The notes under the pieces: generated by a model
The model's database searches: none
What the model was told of the DNA's origin: nothing
What the model saw: only the letters and a program-made list of their open reading frames with translations
From: Blastopirellula retiformator
GTDB lineage: Bacteria > Planctomycetota > Planctomycetia > Pirellulales > Pirellulaceae
Direction: 5' to 3'
Length of the DNA: 64,000 bases
NCBI RefSeq assembly: GCF_007859755.1
Contig: NZ_SJPF01000003.1
Coordinates: 434,001 to 498,000, forward strand
Translations under genes and position numbers: made by a program
In this document: positions 52,925 to 62,162 of the stretch, piece by piece
Numbering within the stretch: position 1 is the first letter of the stretch
How the letters are laid out: every line of letters begins with the position of its first letter

Positions 52925-53791
52925 CTAAGCCGCTTTTGCTTCCGGTTGCAGGCTCTGAGCAGCCGCTTCCGATGCGGCCGTGATCTCGTCTCCCTGATCG
53001 GACCGCCGGGCTTGGAAAGCTCCCTCGCGCCAGCCGCCTACGAGCAGGTACATAGCAAGGCCGGAAAAATAGACAATTCCGCAAGACCAGACAATATCAC
53101 TGAGGAAATGCGCGCCGACCGCGACGCGAAAGAATCCGATCCCTGCTCCAAATGCGACCCCCAACGACAGCCAGAGGCCGACTGCTAGCGAGTTTTTCCG
53201 CCAGAAGAAAAACGCTGGCGCCATCCACAGAAAGCCCATCGACGCGTGACCGCTGGGGAACGATTTGCCATCGACTGCCGACAATTGCCAAGGAGCGACG
53301 TATGCGACGTCTTGGGGAAGATCGCCGCCAAACTCGGTCAATTGATGCGGACGCGGGCGACTCATCACCGGCTTGACTAGGGTGTTCACCAGCAATAACG
53401 GGCCAGCAAGTACAACTAGCAGCAAAAAACGAGCGAGCGGTTTGCGAGCGGCAAGTTCGGGAAACCAGCGACCCAAGACCAAGACAGTGATCGCTCCGAT
53501 CCCCATCACGATGCCCGGCAGCGGGCTAATCGAGTAGCAGAGGTCCTCCAGGAACCAATATTCGCCCGCCCAGCCGTCATGCCCACCAAAGTAGAAGTAG
53601 CGTGAGCAGGCTTGGTCGAGCGGCAGCAGGTAGCAGAGGACCGTAAAGGCCGTTAACAAGGCCAGGGGAAGCAGGATCGCCCACCGCTCGCGCCAAACAG
53701 CCTGCCGGAGCGTCTGCGGCTGCTCGTCGCCGCTGGGCGCAGAGCGAAGCGGCAGTACCGCTTTTCGTTGACTAGATTCATTCGTCGACAT
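52925..53791 (-). CDS. PAP2 family phosphatase
   Basis: 288 residues with about six TM helices. Catalytic motifs in order: KPVMSRPRP (motif 1), PSGHASM (motif 2) and the motif 3 string RVAVGAHFLSD, where Arg and His lie as expected. A membrane enzyme removing phosphate from lipids such as undecaprenyl pyrophosphate. First gene of a tight group with LptF/G and GT39, all membrane and lipid-linked. The frame is open to 53899; ATG 53791 precedes the soluble N-terminus MSTNESSQRKAV, and the extra codons have no support. Confidence 0.9.
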   Translation of the reverse strand: MSTNESSQRKAVLPLRSAPSGDEQPQTLRQAVWRERWAILLPLALLTAFTVLCYLLPLDQACSRYFYFGGHDGWAGEYWFLEDLCYSISPLPGIVMGIGAITVLVLGRWFPELAARKPLARFLLLVVLAGPLLLVNTLVKPVMSRPRPHQLTEFGGDLPQDVAYVAPWQLSAVDGKSFPSGHASMGFLWMAPAFFFWRKNSLAVGLWLSLGVAFGAGIGFFRVAVGAHFLSDIVWSCGIVYFSGLAMYLLVGGWREGAFQARRSDQGDEITAASEAAAQSLQPEAKAA

Positions 53792-54139
53792 TCGACCCCG
53801 CGTGATGCTAGCAGCGACAGCGTTCCAAGATGAGGGGTGGTTTTCCTGTTTATCTTCTCGGAAGGCGCGTGAGCCAAAATTAATCGATTTGTCAGCCATA
53901 AATTGCGAAATCGCAAAACTTTACGAAGCGATCGTGGCGCCTTTAGCCAGCAGCGAATTGTCTGCTTGCATCATTTTCCCCCTATCGGTACCAGAGTTTC
54001 CATTTTGACGCCACCCAGAATTCCCCAAGGCGGTCGGAATGACAGCAGCTTGCCGATCTGATAAAACACGCAGTTTACGAGGCCCACCGCCGCCTACACT
54101 CCATATGTCCCCCAACTTGCAAATCGAAGGAAATTGAGC
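53792..54139. other. 348-base divergent gap
   Basis: Between the PAP2 and oxidoreductase genes. It should hold promoters for both, but I see no box pair good enough to call. No coding or repeat signal. Confidence 0.4.
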
Positions 54140-55336
54140 ATGGCAACCAACGGAGATCTCAACCGCAAGCTGCGCATGGCCCTGGTCGGCGGCGGCTCTG
54201 GCTCGTTCATCGGACGCGTCCATGCAACCGCCGCGGTGCTCGACAATCGTGCGGCGCTGGTCGCCGGCGCCCTTAGCTCCAACCCCGAGCGGGCCAAAGC
54301 TTCGGCGCCCGACTATGACATTCCGGAAGCCCGGGCTTATGGCAGCGTTGCCGAGATGCTCGAAAAGGAAAACGCGCTGCCCGAGGATCAGCGGATCGAC
54401 TTCGTCTCGGTCGCCACCCCCAACTTCACCCACTTTGAAATCGCCAAGGCGGCCGTCGAAGCCGGCTTCAACGTCATCTGCGACAAGCCGATGACCTTTG
54501 ACCTGGCCCAGGCCGAAGAGCTGCTGAAGGTGGTCGAAGGCTCCAGCGCGGTCTTCGCCGTTTCGCACAACTACACCGGCTATCCACTGGTCCGCCAGGC
54601 TCGGGCGATGGTCCAAAATGGCGATCTGGGCGAAATCAACGCAATTCGCGTACAGTACATTCAGGGCTGGTTGCGCTCGAAGTTGGAAGACAGCGATCAG
54701 AAGCAGGCCGCGTGGCGGACTGATCCCAAAAAGAGTGGCGCCGCGGGCTGCTTTGGCGACATTGCCACGCACGCCTACAACCTGGGCCGTTACATCACTG
54801 GGCTGTTGCCGGAAGAAATCAGCTGCCATCTGCGGACCTTCGTACCCGGTCGGGCGCTAGACGACTACGGCACGGCGATTATCAAGTTTGAAAACGGCGC
54901 TCTCGGAACGGTCACCGCTTCGCAGATCAGCCATGGTCGCGAAAACGACGTGATGGTCGAAATCGACGGCACCAAGGCTTCGCTCCTCTGGCGGCAAGAG
55001 AACCCGAACGAAATGATCGTTCGCGCCAACGGCGAGCCGCACAAGATCTACACCCGCGACCCGAACGCCCCGTACATGACCGAACTAGGCGCCGCTGCAT
55101 GTCGCTTGCCGAGCGGTCACCCGGAAGCGTTCTTTGAAGCGTTCGCCAACGTCTATCGTTCGTCGTACGACGCGATGGCGGCCCGCGCTCTGGGGCAGTC
55201 GTTCGAGAAGAAAGATACGATCTACCCGAACGTCTACGACGGGGTCGAAGGGATGTACTTCGTCCAGCAATGCGTCGCCAGCAGCCAGGAGAACGGCGTG
55301 TGGTTGCCGCTGAAGCACGCGGCGGCGCGTCGCTAG
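54140..55336 (+). CDS. Gfo/Idh/MocA family oxidoreductase
   Basis: 398 residues. Rossmann motif MALVGGGSGSFIGRVH (GxGxxx type), VSVATPNFTHFEIAKAAVEAG, and DKP (115-117, in VICDKPMTF) in place of the common EKP. The C-terminal domain includes SGAAGCFGDIATHAYNLGRYITG, with conserved Asp and His of the substrate site. It probably oxidises a sugar or inositol; not closely similar to the enzyme at 16.8 kb. GGAA lies 9 nt before ATG 54140. Single-gene unit with its own strong terminator. Confidence 0.92.
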   Translation: MATNGDLNRKLRMALVGGGSGSFIGRVHATAAVLDNRAALVAGALSSNPERAKASAPDYDIPEARAYGSVAEMLEKENALPEDQRIDFVSVATPNFTHFEIAKAAVEAGFNVICDKPMTFDLAQAEELLKVVEGSSAVFAVSHNYTGYPLVRQARAMVQNGDLGEINAIRVQYIQGWLRSKLEDSDQKQAAWRTDPKKSGAAGCFGDIATHAYNLGRYITGLLPEEISCHLRTFVPGRALDDYGTAIIKFENGALGTVTASQISHGRENDVMVEIDGTKASLLWRQENPNEMIVRANGEPHKIYTRDPNAPYMTELGAAACRLPSGHPEAFFEAFANVYRSSYDAMAARALGQSFEKKDTIYPNVYDGVEGMYFVQQCVASSQENGVWLPLKHAAARR

Positions 55337-55361
55337 GTAAGTGACCACGAAATGTAACGAA

Positions 55362-55390
55362 GGGACGCGCCCTGGCGCGTCCCTTTTTTT
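55362..55390 (+). terminator. Rho-independent terminator of the oxidoreductase gene
   Basis: 9-bp perfect stem GGGACGCGC/GCGCGTCCC, 4-nt loop, seven T, 25 nt after the stop codon. Confidence 0.93.
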
Positions 55391-55494
55391 GTGCGTGAAT
55401 TGTTCAGAAACTTTTGCCAATCAATAGTACGAATCGACACGGTTCGTTAATTCAGATCGTTTGGCTGGTATTTGGCCCCTCAAACGAATTGGTC

Positions 55495-55970
55495 ATGGCT
55501 GATCCGATTCTCGATTCCGCTCCCTCTACCTCGGCAAAATCGCCCGAGCGGCGAAACTCGTCGATCTTGCGCGTGATCATCGCCGCGGTTGCCGGGTTGG
55601 TGGCGCTTTCTTTGCTGATCAATGCGGCACGGCTGCAGTTTCGCGGCTCGGGCGAGAAACCGTTGACGATCTTGGAGACCGCCGACCGCCTCAATCAATT
55701 CGAGACGCTGGTAAAAAAGTACGTGGACGCCCACGGAACCTTCCCAGGCGAGACGCTGGAGGAAGCGCTGAAAGCGCTCCGCCAAAGCGGCGTCGATTTC
55801 GCGTCCCCCCGGCCAGCGCCGTTGCGGATGGGCACGACGCCTGGGACTCGCCACTGGTTTATCTGCGGAAAGACTCGGAGACGCTGATTGTCCGCAGCAT
55901 CGGCAGTAATCGCCGCCACGAGAATGGGGGCGGCGATGACATCCAGCGCGTCATTCGCCTGACGCGCTAA
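55495..55970 (+). pseudogene. Pseudopilin-like membrane protein gene with a C-tract frameshift
   Basis: The uninterrupted frame stops at 55887 (130 residues from ATG 55495) with an unlikely tail (PLRMGTTPGTRHWFICGK). TM helix VIIAAVAGLVALSLLINAARL; then LNQFETLVKKYVDAHGTFPG, as in type II secretion pseudopilin-like proteins. Adding one C to the six-C run at 55805-55810 restores SPPASAVADGHDAWDSPLVY, LRKDSETLIVRSIGS and GGDDIQRVIRLTR, ending at TAA 55968-55970 (158 residues). W-D-S-P-L-V-Y and GGDDI are the usual ends of such proteins. Either a recent mutation, slippage at the C-run, or a sequencing error. The start at 55495 was chosen because the upstream frame has no similarity. Confidence 0.78.
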
Positions 55971-55976
55971 AGCGGC

Positions 55977-56190
55977 TTACTCCCCAAATTGCTTCTTCAG
56001 GAAGGGGATCGTTTTGTTGTTCGACCACGAGTGGCCGCCATCGAAAAAGTCGGCGTCCACATGGTCGGCGACGCCTAGCACGCCATAAACCTCTTTCAGC
56101 TTGGCGAACCCTTCGCGCGCCCCAGCAATTGGGAAGATCGGATCGTCGATCCCATTGATCAGCAGCGCCGGCCGCCTGGATAACCGGTCA
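55977..56190 (-). pseudogene. C-terminal remnant of an alpha/beta hydrolase
   Basis: From about 56172 down, the minus strand reads RPALLINGIDDPIFPIAGAR, GFAKLKEVYGVLGVADHVDA, DFFDGGHSWSNNKTIPFLKK. This is the end of a dienelactone-hydrolase-like enzyme: the catalytic Asp region (DDPIFP) and the catalytic His (GGHSW) are present but the nucleophile half is gone. The open frame continues to 56243 only as unrelated sequence, where it abuts the broken DUF1559 gene. Confidence 0.75.
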
Positions 56191-56244
56191 GATAGGCGCC
56201 GCGTCGGCTGCTGTTGCGCTGGTCGGAGCGCTGGCGACGCCAAA

Positions 56245-56709
56245 TTACGACGTCGTGCCGCACTCGACCGGACCGCCTGGGTTGGCCGCCCATTCCGGCA
56301 GCGGACTCGAAGGACATTGATAGGCCGGGGCGTTAAACCCCTTCATCACGTTCTAGTTGTCGAGCCGATAACCCGAAATGGAAGTCGAGTCGAACAGCAT
56401 CGCCGAGCTGTTGTTGAACTGCAATTGATCGTAGATGTTCCCCTGCTCTAAAAACGGCAACAGATGGACCAAGAAGTTGGAGTGCCAATAGTATTGGGCT
56501 CCAATCGGCAATTTGCGGTGGGTGTCGTGATAGTTGTGGATCGCCAGGCCAACCTGCTTCAGGTTGTTGCTGCACGACATCCGCCGAGCCGCTTCGCGCG
56601 CCTGTTGTACGGCCGGTAAGAGCAGCGCGATCAAGACGCCGATGATGGCGATCACCACCAACAACTCAACGAGGGGAAAACCGCGGGAATGATTACGAAT
56701 CGAAGTCAT
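56245..56709 (-). pseudogene. Broken DUF1559 gene
   Basis: Starts like its relatives ([57 protein letters not shown]) but stops at TAG 56353-56355 after 118 residues. The same frame then continues NVMKGFNAPAYQCPSSPLPE to TAA 56245, so the early stop is a nonsense change. Everything after, well over half the domain, is deleted and replaced by the hydrolase remnant. Also, the processing site reads G-F-P-L rather than G-F-T-L. MITE copy 6 lies 77 nt upstream. Confidence 0.85.
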
Positions 56710-56782
56710 AGCAAGCTCGCTGCATTGGGAATAGAGAATGAATCAATGCGTCCGTCGGCATGAGGGGATAAGGCGATTTCCG

Positions 56783-56939
56783 CTAGCTGCCTGTTGAAAA
56801 ATGCCCTCGTGGCATTTTCCAACCTCGCCAGGCTCAGAGCATAGCCCTTCGCGGCTTGCAAAATAACGACTTCCGTCGCTATTTTGGGATCGCATCCCTG
56901 CGATCCAGCAGCCCGTTGAGAAAATCAACGGACTGCTAG
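56783..56939 (-). mobile_element. MITE-like element, copy 6 (reverse orientation)
   Basis: Core 56787-56935 (149 bp) with a perfect CTAG duplication on both sides. Internal hairpins as in the other copies. It lies upstream of the broken DUF1559 gene. Confidence 0.88.
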
Positions 56940-57084
56940 ACGCATGGCGTTAGATAAATTCGATAACTCGACGGTACCACGCGATTCGCGGTCAGAACAT
57001 GCGTAAATACGCAGTTCTCTTTCAAAAGTGCGCATGTGAGCGCGGCGTGTTCGGCGCGTGTAGCGACTGTCTTATACGTCAAGC

Positions 57085-57130
57085 GGTTGGGTGCATCGCA
57101 GCGAAACCCAACAATGCGGGCGCAAGCGAT
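57085..57130. repeat. Family C repeat fragment
   Basis: GGTTGGGTGCATCGCAGCG, then AAACCCAACAATGCG, matching parts of the repeat at 21203 and the fragment at 63808. TTGGGT and ACCCAA form a dyad. Confidence 0.5.
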
Positions 57131-57140
57131 TGCGGGGAAG

Positions 57141-57167
57141 AAAAAAGCAAGCGACTGGCGCTTGCTT
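57141..57167 (-). terminator. Terminator of the DUF1592-DUF1552 operon
   Basis: Minus strand: 9-bp stem AAGCAAGCG/CGCTTGCTT, then a T-run (six T), 36 nt after the DUF1552 stop codon. Confidence 0.85.
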
Positions 57168-57202
57168 GGCTTGGGCGACGGTTGATTGAAGTTGGACGTG
57201 CC

Positions 57203-58492
57203 TTAGCCGTCCAGACCTGTCATCGTGCCGGTGCTGGTGGCGAACTGGTCGATTTCCAGACCCGTCTTCTGCAGCATCGAGACGTAGAGATTCGGCAGCG
57301 GGTAGTTGTTCTTCTCGTCGAACGCCAGATGCTGCCCGTGTTGGAAACCGCCGCCGGCGAACAAGACCGGCATGTTGCGGTTGGAGTGGCTCGACGCGTT
57401 GCCGAGGTTGCTGGTCAGCAGGACCGAAGTGCGGTCGAGCAGCGTCTCGCCATCTTCCTCAACCTTTTCCAGGCCGCGCAGGAAGTCGCCGTAGGCTTTG
57501 ACGATCTCGGTTTCGATCAGCGCCAGCTGCGCCAGCTTTTCTTCGTCGCGGCCGTGGTGGCTGAGGGAGTGGTATCCTTCATCGACGCCCTTAATCGGCA
57601 GCACGCCGCCCGATCCGCCCAGATGGTACGAGACGAACCGAGTCGAATCGGTCGTCAGGGCCAAGCGAATCATGTCGTTCATCAGTCGCTGGCGACCGAT
57701 GAAGTCGTTCGGGTTGGAAATGTCGATCGGTTTAGCGTAGTCGACTTCCGGCTTGGGGCGATTGGCCCACTGTTCGGCGTCGAGCATCCGCTTCTCCAGT
57801 TCGCGAACGCTGGTGAAGTAAGCGTCGAGCCGATCGCGATCGCTGTCGCCCAGTTCGCGCTGCAAGGCTCGCGCGTCTTCGGCGACTAGATCCATAATGC
57901 TCTGCCCCTGACGAGCACGATGGATCTGCTTCTTTTGTTCCGCCGGCGAATCGGTCACAAACAGTTGCATAAAGAGCCGCGCCGGCGAGCTTTCGGCCGG
58001 AATCATCGAGCCGTTCTCGGTGTACGACGGGCTGTTGCTGCCAGCCGAACTGAGGACGAGCGACGGAAACCGCGTCTGATTGCCCAGGTGCTTGGCGAGC
58101 AACTGATCGACCGAAATCGTGGTCCGCGACTGGGCGCCGCTCCCCATCGGCGTGGCGCTCAGCAGGCTCGCTTCGGCGCGGTGACCGCCGTTGACGCCAG
58201 GGTGCGACGTGCCGGAGATGACCGTGTAACGGTCGCGGATGTCTTCAAGGCTCTTTAGATAGAGAGAGGGCTCATAGTCGCGACCAACGCCGCTGGGGTT
58301 CAGGTTTTCGGCATGCAGGCCCAAGCCAAGCGTCATCGCCACAAAGCGGCGCGGAGCGGCCGGCTTGTCGCTGCCGGCGAAGGCCTGGTTCATGGCGCTG
58401 AGCCACGGCATCGAGAGCGCGACGCCGGCGCTGCGGAGCATCGTCCGGCGGCTCAGTTTCTTGCCAAAGCTGAAGTGAACCTGACGCGACAT
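57203..58492 (-). CDS. DUF1552 domain protein, Tat-type signal
   Basis: 429 residues. Twin-arginine-like leader [19 protein letters not shown] (RR at 15-16), so probably exported folded. The body matches DUF1552 as known from planctomycetes and verrucomicrobia ([37 protein letters not shown]-type, [40 protein letters not shown]). Related in fold to sulfatase/DUF1501-like proteins by some accounts; no activity is established. It follows the DUF1592 cytochrome-like gene by 34 nt, a pairing seen widely in these phyla, with a shared terminator. Confidence 0.93.
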   Translation of the reverse strand: MSRQVHFSFGKKLSRRTMLRSAGVALSMPWLSAMNQAFAGSDKPAAPRRFVAMTLGLGLHAENLNPSGVGRDYEPSLYLKSLEDIRDRYTVISGTSHPGVNGGHRAEASLLSATPMGSGAQSRTTISVDQLLAKHLGNQTRFPSLVLSSAGSNSPSYTENGSMIPAESSPARLFMQLFVTDSPAEQKKQIHRARQGQSIMDLVAEDARALQRELGDSDRDRLDAYFTSVRELEKRMLDAEQWANRPKPEVDYAKPIDISNPNDFIGRQRLMNDMIRLALTTDSTRFVSYHLGGSGGVLPIKGVDEGYHSLSHHGRDEEKLAQLALIETEIVKAYGDFLRGLEKVEEDGETLLDRTSVLLTSNLGNASSHSNRNMPVLFAGGGFQHGQHLAFDEKNNYPLPNLYVSMLQKTGLEIDQFATSTGTMTGLDG

Positions 58493-58526
58493 AGGTCACC
58501 GTCTTTCGTATCTAAAAGTGGAAACT

Positions 58527-60971
58527 TTACTTGCTGAGGAAAACCGGGCTGGCGACGACCGCTTGCACGATCGAACGCATCCCGTAATCGTCGCTGGCCG
58601 ACTCATCGACGATCGCTTCAACCGCCTCACGGTCGACAAACGTGATCGGAGCGCCAGTCCCGTAAATGAGCAACTGCTCGGCAAAGCAGGCCGCCAACTT
58701 CCGCGGCTTGCTGATCGTCAGCGATTGAAACTCTTGCAGGTCTTTGAACTCGCGACCATCCGCCATTTGGTAACCGGCGTCGATCACCGGCCCTTTTTTC
58801 TTCTTGGCGCCGGCCATGGTGATGTAATTGTCGCGCCATTGGCCGGACGGGTCAAAGTTCTCCAGGGCGAAGCCCGGCGGATCGATCTTGGCATGGCAGC
58901 TCGAGCATTCTCCATGCGATCGGTGTTTGGCCAACTGTTCGCGAATGGTCGTCGCGCCTCGAATGTCGGGCTCAACCGCCGGAACGTTGGTCGGCGGCGG
59001 AGGAACCGTTTCGCCCAGAATTCGCTCCAGCATCCACACGCCCCGCAAAACGGGCGAAGTGTTCGACCCGTTGGCGGTCACTTTCAGGACGGCGCCTTGG
59101 GTGATCAAGCCGCCGCGATGCGAATTTGGCTCTAGCTTCACTTGCCGCAGCTCGTCCCCTTCAACGCCGTCGATCTGGTAGTATCGCGCCAGGCGGCTGT
59201 CGAGGTAGGTGTAGTCGGCGTCGATCAGCTGGGCCACGCTCTGGTTTTCGGCCAGCATCGTCTCGAGAAAGGTCTCGGTCTCGTTGAGCATCGATTGCTG
59301 CACGATCGTATCGAAACCGCGATAGAGCTTGCGATCAGGCGTGGTGAAGTTGATTTGATCCAGGTCGAGCCACTCGGCGGCAAAGTCATGCACAAACCGC
59401 CGTCCATGTTCCCCTTCCAGTAACCGAGCCGCTTCGGCCTGCAATACTTTCTTGTCTTGCAGCTTGCCGGCGTCGGCCAGCTGACGCAGTTGCTCGTCGG
59501 GCGTACTGCCGGTCAGCAAGTAGCTGAGCCGAGTCGCGACGGCGTGATCATCCAGCGAACCAGGAATCTCGGAGAAGTAGAGGAACCGCGGTGAGCAGAG
59601 CAGCGCCCGGTAGCCCATTCGCATTGTCGCGACAAAGTCGTCGCCGGAGTCGATCGCCGCTTGGACTCCTTCAACGTAAGGGGCGATTTCATCAGCCGCG
59701 ACGGGCCGGCGGAAGGCGCGATTGGCGAAGGCCAGCATCAAGCGAGCCGCATCTTCCCGCGGCGTCTTGGTGATCACCTGGTACGGTTTCTTCTTGTCTT
59801 TGTGCGGGGCAACTGGCAGGTCGCCGAACAGCAGCTGGCGAACATGATCGTCGTCGCCGTTCTGATGGATCCGTTTCATCGTAATGCGGTCGAACGCGAT
59901 GCCCGGCAGGTCTTGCGGCTCCCCTTCGCCAACGCCAACCTGGCCCCCGGAAAAACGTCCCTTCTTCAGCGTGGCGTCGCCGGGGCGAATTTCGAGCATG
60001 TGCCCCTTCGGCAGCCAGGCGTCAAACGAGATCGTTTTCGGTTCCGGCATCGCCTCGAACGTGGTGACTTCTTGCAGCAGCGGAGCGGTTGAAACGCAAA
60101 GCCCCGTGCGAACGGTCGACCAGACGCCGCCGGTCTTCGGCGGTTTCAGGCCAGAAACGGAGACATCAAAGTGGTACCAACCGTCAGCCCGGGCGGTCGT
60201 CGCCGGAATGCGTCCGTAGTAGATCAATCCAGACGACCAGATGACCGCTTTCCCTTCCCGCATTTCAGGCTCTCGACAGCGCCGCTTCGGGTTGGTTCGG
60301 GCGACCCCCTGAGCGTCAAAGTCTTTTTCGTAGACGTCTTCCGCCGACAAGGCGCGACGCAGCGCTTCGTCGAGCGCCAGATCGACCGTCTTCAGATGGG
60401 CGTCCAGCTGGAAATGCGACATCGACTGGCCATCGGCGACCGTCGTATAGCGGTGCGAGCGCGTCTCTTCCGGCAGGAAGTCGGTCAGCGGAATGTCGAT
60501 GCCCAGTAAGTCTTGCAGCGAACGTTCGACTTGCGTGCGCGTTAGCCGGCGAGCTTGAACGCGCCCCCGCGTCTCGTGCTGGGAGACTTGTTGCCGTTGC
60601 AGATGAAGCCGGGTCGCGGCGAGGAATTTTTCTTTCTCACTTTCGTCCGCTTCGCCGTAATCGGTTGGCGGCATTTCTTCCGCTTCGACGCGATCGAAAA
60701 TGCGGACCCAGCGATCCTGCACGGCGTGATCTTGCAGGTCGAACGACAGTTGCTCGAAATCGAGTCCCCCTTCCGACGCGTCCCCTTGATGACAGTCGTA
60801 GCAGTTGGTCGCCACAAACTGGCGGATCGCTTCCGGCGTCTTCGGCAGTTCGGGCTTCGCCGCTACCGCCACGGTCGCTAGCAATGACATCATCAGCAGC
60901 GAGAGCGCAGCTTTCGCCGCGAGGGGTTGTTGCATGCGCATTCGGGATGTGGCGAACGTGATTCGCGCCAT
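58527..60971 (-). CDS. DUF1592-family exported cytochrome-like protein (DUF1587/1592/1595/1588/1585)
   Basis: 814 residues. Signal peptide around AAKAALSLLMMSLLATVAVA. N-terminal heme-type motif CYDCH (57-61) in a PSCyt1-like part; then the DUF1587 region (RARRLTRTQVERSLQDLLGI), DUF1595/DUF1592 (LMLAFANRAFRRPVAADEI, ATRLSYLLTGSTPDEQLRQL, LNETETFLETMLAENQSVAQ), DUF1588 (HRGGLITQGAVLKVTANGS) with a second CSSCH (689-693), and DUF1585 at the C-terminus (FKDLQEFQSLTI, EAIVDESASDDYGMRSIVQA). Probably a periplasmic redox protein; substrate unknown. Start ATG 60971 or internal ATGs at 60941/60935; no ribosome site decides. Confidence 0.93.
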   Translation of the reverse strand: MARITFATSRMRMQQPLAAKAALSLLMMSLLATVAVAAKPELPKTPEAIRQFVATNCYDCHQGDASEGGLDFEQLSFDLQDHAVQDRWVRIFDRVEAEEMPPTDYGEADESEKEKFLAATRLHLQRQQVSQHETRGRVQARRLTRTQVERSLQDLLGIDIPLTDFLPEETRSHRYTTVADGQSMSHFQLDAHLKTVDLALDEALRRALSAEDVYEKDFDAQGVARTNPKRRCREPEMREGKAVIWSSGLIYYGRIPATTARADGWYHFDVSVSGLKPPKTGGVWSTVRTGLCVSTAPLLQEVTTFEAMPEPKTISFDAWLPKGHMLEIRPGDATLKKGRFSGGQVGVGEGEPQDLPGIAFDRITMKRIHQNGDDDHVRQLLFGDLPVAPHKDKKKPYQVITKTPREDAARLMLAFANRAFRRPVAADEIAPYVEGVQAAIDSGDDFVATMRMGYRALLCSPRFLYFSEIPGSLDDHAVATRLSYLLTGSTPDEQLRQLADAGKLQDKKVLQAEAARLLEGEHGRRFVHDFAAEWLDLDQINFTTPDRKLYRGFDTIVQQSMLNETETFLETMLAENQSVAQLIDADYTYLDSRLARYYQIDGVEGDELRQVKLEPNSHRGGLITQGAVLKVTANGSNTSPVLRGVWMLERILGETVPPPPTNVPAVEPDIRGATTIREQLAKHRSHGECSSCHAKIDPPGFALENFDPSGQWRDNYITMAGAKKKKGPVIDAGYQMADGREFKDLQEFQSLTISKPRKLAACFAEQLLIYGTGAPITFVDREAVEAIVDESASDDYGMRSIVQAVVASPVFLSK

Positions 60972-61192
60972 GGTGCGGGTAGGCCGTAAGGTAGGAGTGT
61001 GGCTGGGGTTGCAGCAGATCGGCAGGGTGGGAGCAGCGCCGCCCCAAAGCGAGGGCGCTACTAGGCGATCTTACCAAGATTATCGGCGAAAGCGAGATAC
61101 TTTGCGTTGTGAACTCCCTGGATTTCGGGAGTTTCAGCGAATCGTCCACCGCGGGACGAAAAACGTCTAGGCGTAGGCTGGAATACCCGCCC

Positions 61193-61479
61193 CTAACCGA
61201 TCCAGCCCTTTTGGCTCGCAATCGGCGCCATCAGCTTGGCGAAGTTGTCGTACAGGATCTGTCGCTTCTGCTCCTGGGGCAATTCGGCGCCCAGAACCTT
61301 GCCGAGTTGGGACGAGAAACTTCGCCCTGGCGCGTCGCTGCCAAAGATCACCCGCTCGGCGCCCAGCAGACGCACTCCCATCTCGACGATGCCAGAAGTT
61401 GGATAAAACCCGCCGATGCCGATCGAGACATTGGGCGCCTTGGCGACGGCAGATGGCAATGCATGTCCCAGATCTTCAT
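61193..61479 (-). pseudogene. Amidohydrolase pseudogene with a large internal deletion
   Basis: The start is intact: ATG 61479 with GAGA upstream gives KIWDMHCHLPS, the metal-binding opening of amidohydrolase-2 proteins (HxH). About 12 codons later the sequence shifts frame and jumps to the C-terminal part, read as AKAPNVSIGIGGFYPTSGIV, LLGAERVIFGSDAPGRSFSS and ILYDNFAKLMAP (61193 to about 61430). The middle, roughly 150-200 codons by family length, is missing. The conserved GSDAP with the metal Asp survives. Confidence 0.82.
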
Positions 61480-61500
61480 GATGTTCTCGCCGGGGAGTAG

Positions 61501-62028
61501 TCAGGCCGCAATGCAGAAGCCGCGGCGAAGCGCCCTCTCTTGCTCGGCGGTCAAAACCGATTCGCCCAGTTTCAGCCGCGCCGCGTCGAAGTAGAACATC
61601 GGCGAGTAAGAGCCGAACAAGAGCCGCTCGGCCGGGATCACCTTCAGCAGTTTGGCGATTCCTTCGCTCGTCTCCAGCTGGGCGATGTCGCAATAGACGT
61701 TCGGCAGCGAGAAGCGCTCTTCCTGTAGCTTTCCGCCGGGCGAATTGACGCCGTTGATCAAGACCAGCTTTACGTTCGGCGTTGCGGCGGCGAGCTTCGG
61801 TAGTGGGGTAAGATTGACCGTCGGCACGCGCATTTACGGCGGTTGTGTACGCGGATCTTCGAGTCAACCGCAAAGCTCGACGATCAAGTCGTGCTCGGCT
61901 GCCTGCTTCAGGAGTTCAGCAAACAGCGGGCTCTTGAGGTCGTAGCCGTGATAGCCGGGATGCAGACGAATGCCCGGCATCTGGTGCTGCTGGGCTAGGT
62001 ATCGCAGTGTTTCCCCGGCTGAGGGCAT
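61501..62028 (-). pseudogene. Amidohydrolase pseudogene with two nonsense stops and no N-terminus
   Basis: One frame is readable throughout: LRYLAQQHQMPGIRLHPGYH, LKSPLFAELLKQAAEHDLIV, a TGA at 61864-61866, LEDPRTQPP, a TAA at 61834-61836, then MRVPTVNLTPLPKLAAATPN, VYCDIAQLETSEGIAKLLKV and LLFGSYSPMFYFDAARLKL to TGA 61501. It is an amidohydrolase-2 TIM-barrel enzyme. The first 80 or so residues, with the HxH, are absent. It lies 21 nt upstream of the second broken amidohydrolase gene; the two were probably an operon. Confidence 0.85.
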
Positions 62029-62162
62029 TTTTCTACTAGCCCGCTTCGACCGCCGCGGCCAGAGCGTTAAACTGAAGGCCAGACGGCGCTGTCCCGGCCC
62101 GGGACGGTTCCGCCTTCTCGCAATACCCAAGAGTTCGCACGCATTACCTGGAGATACGTACC

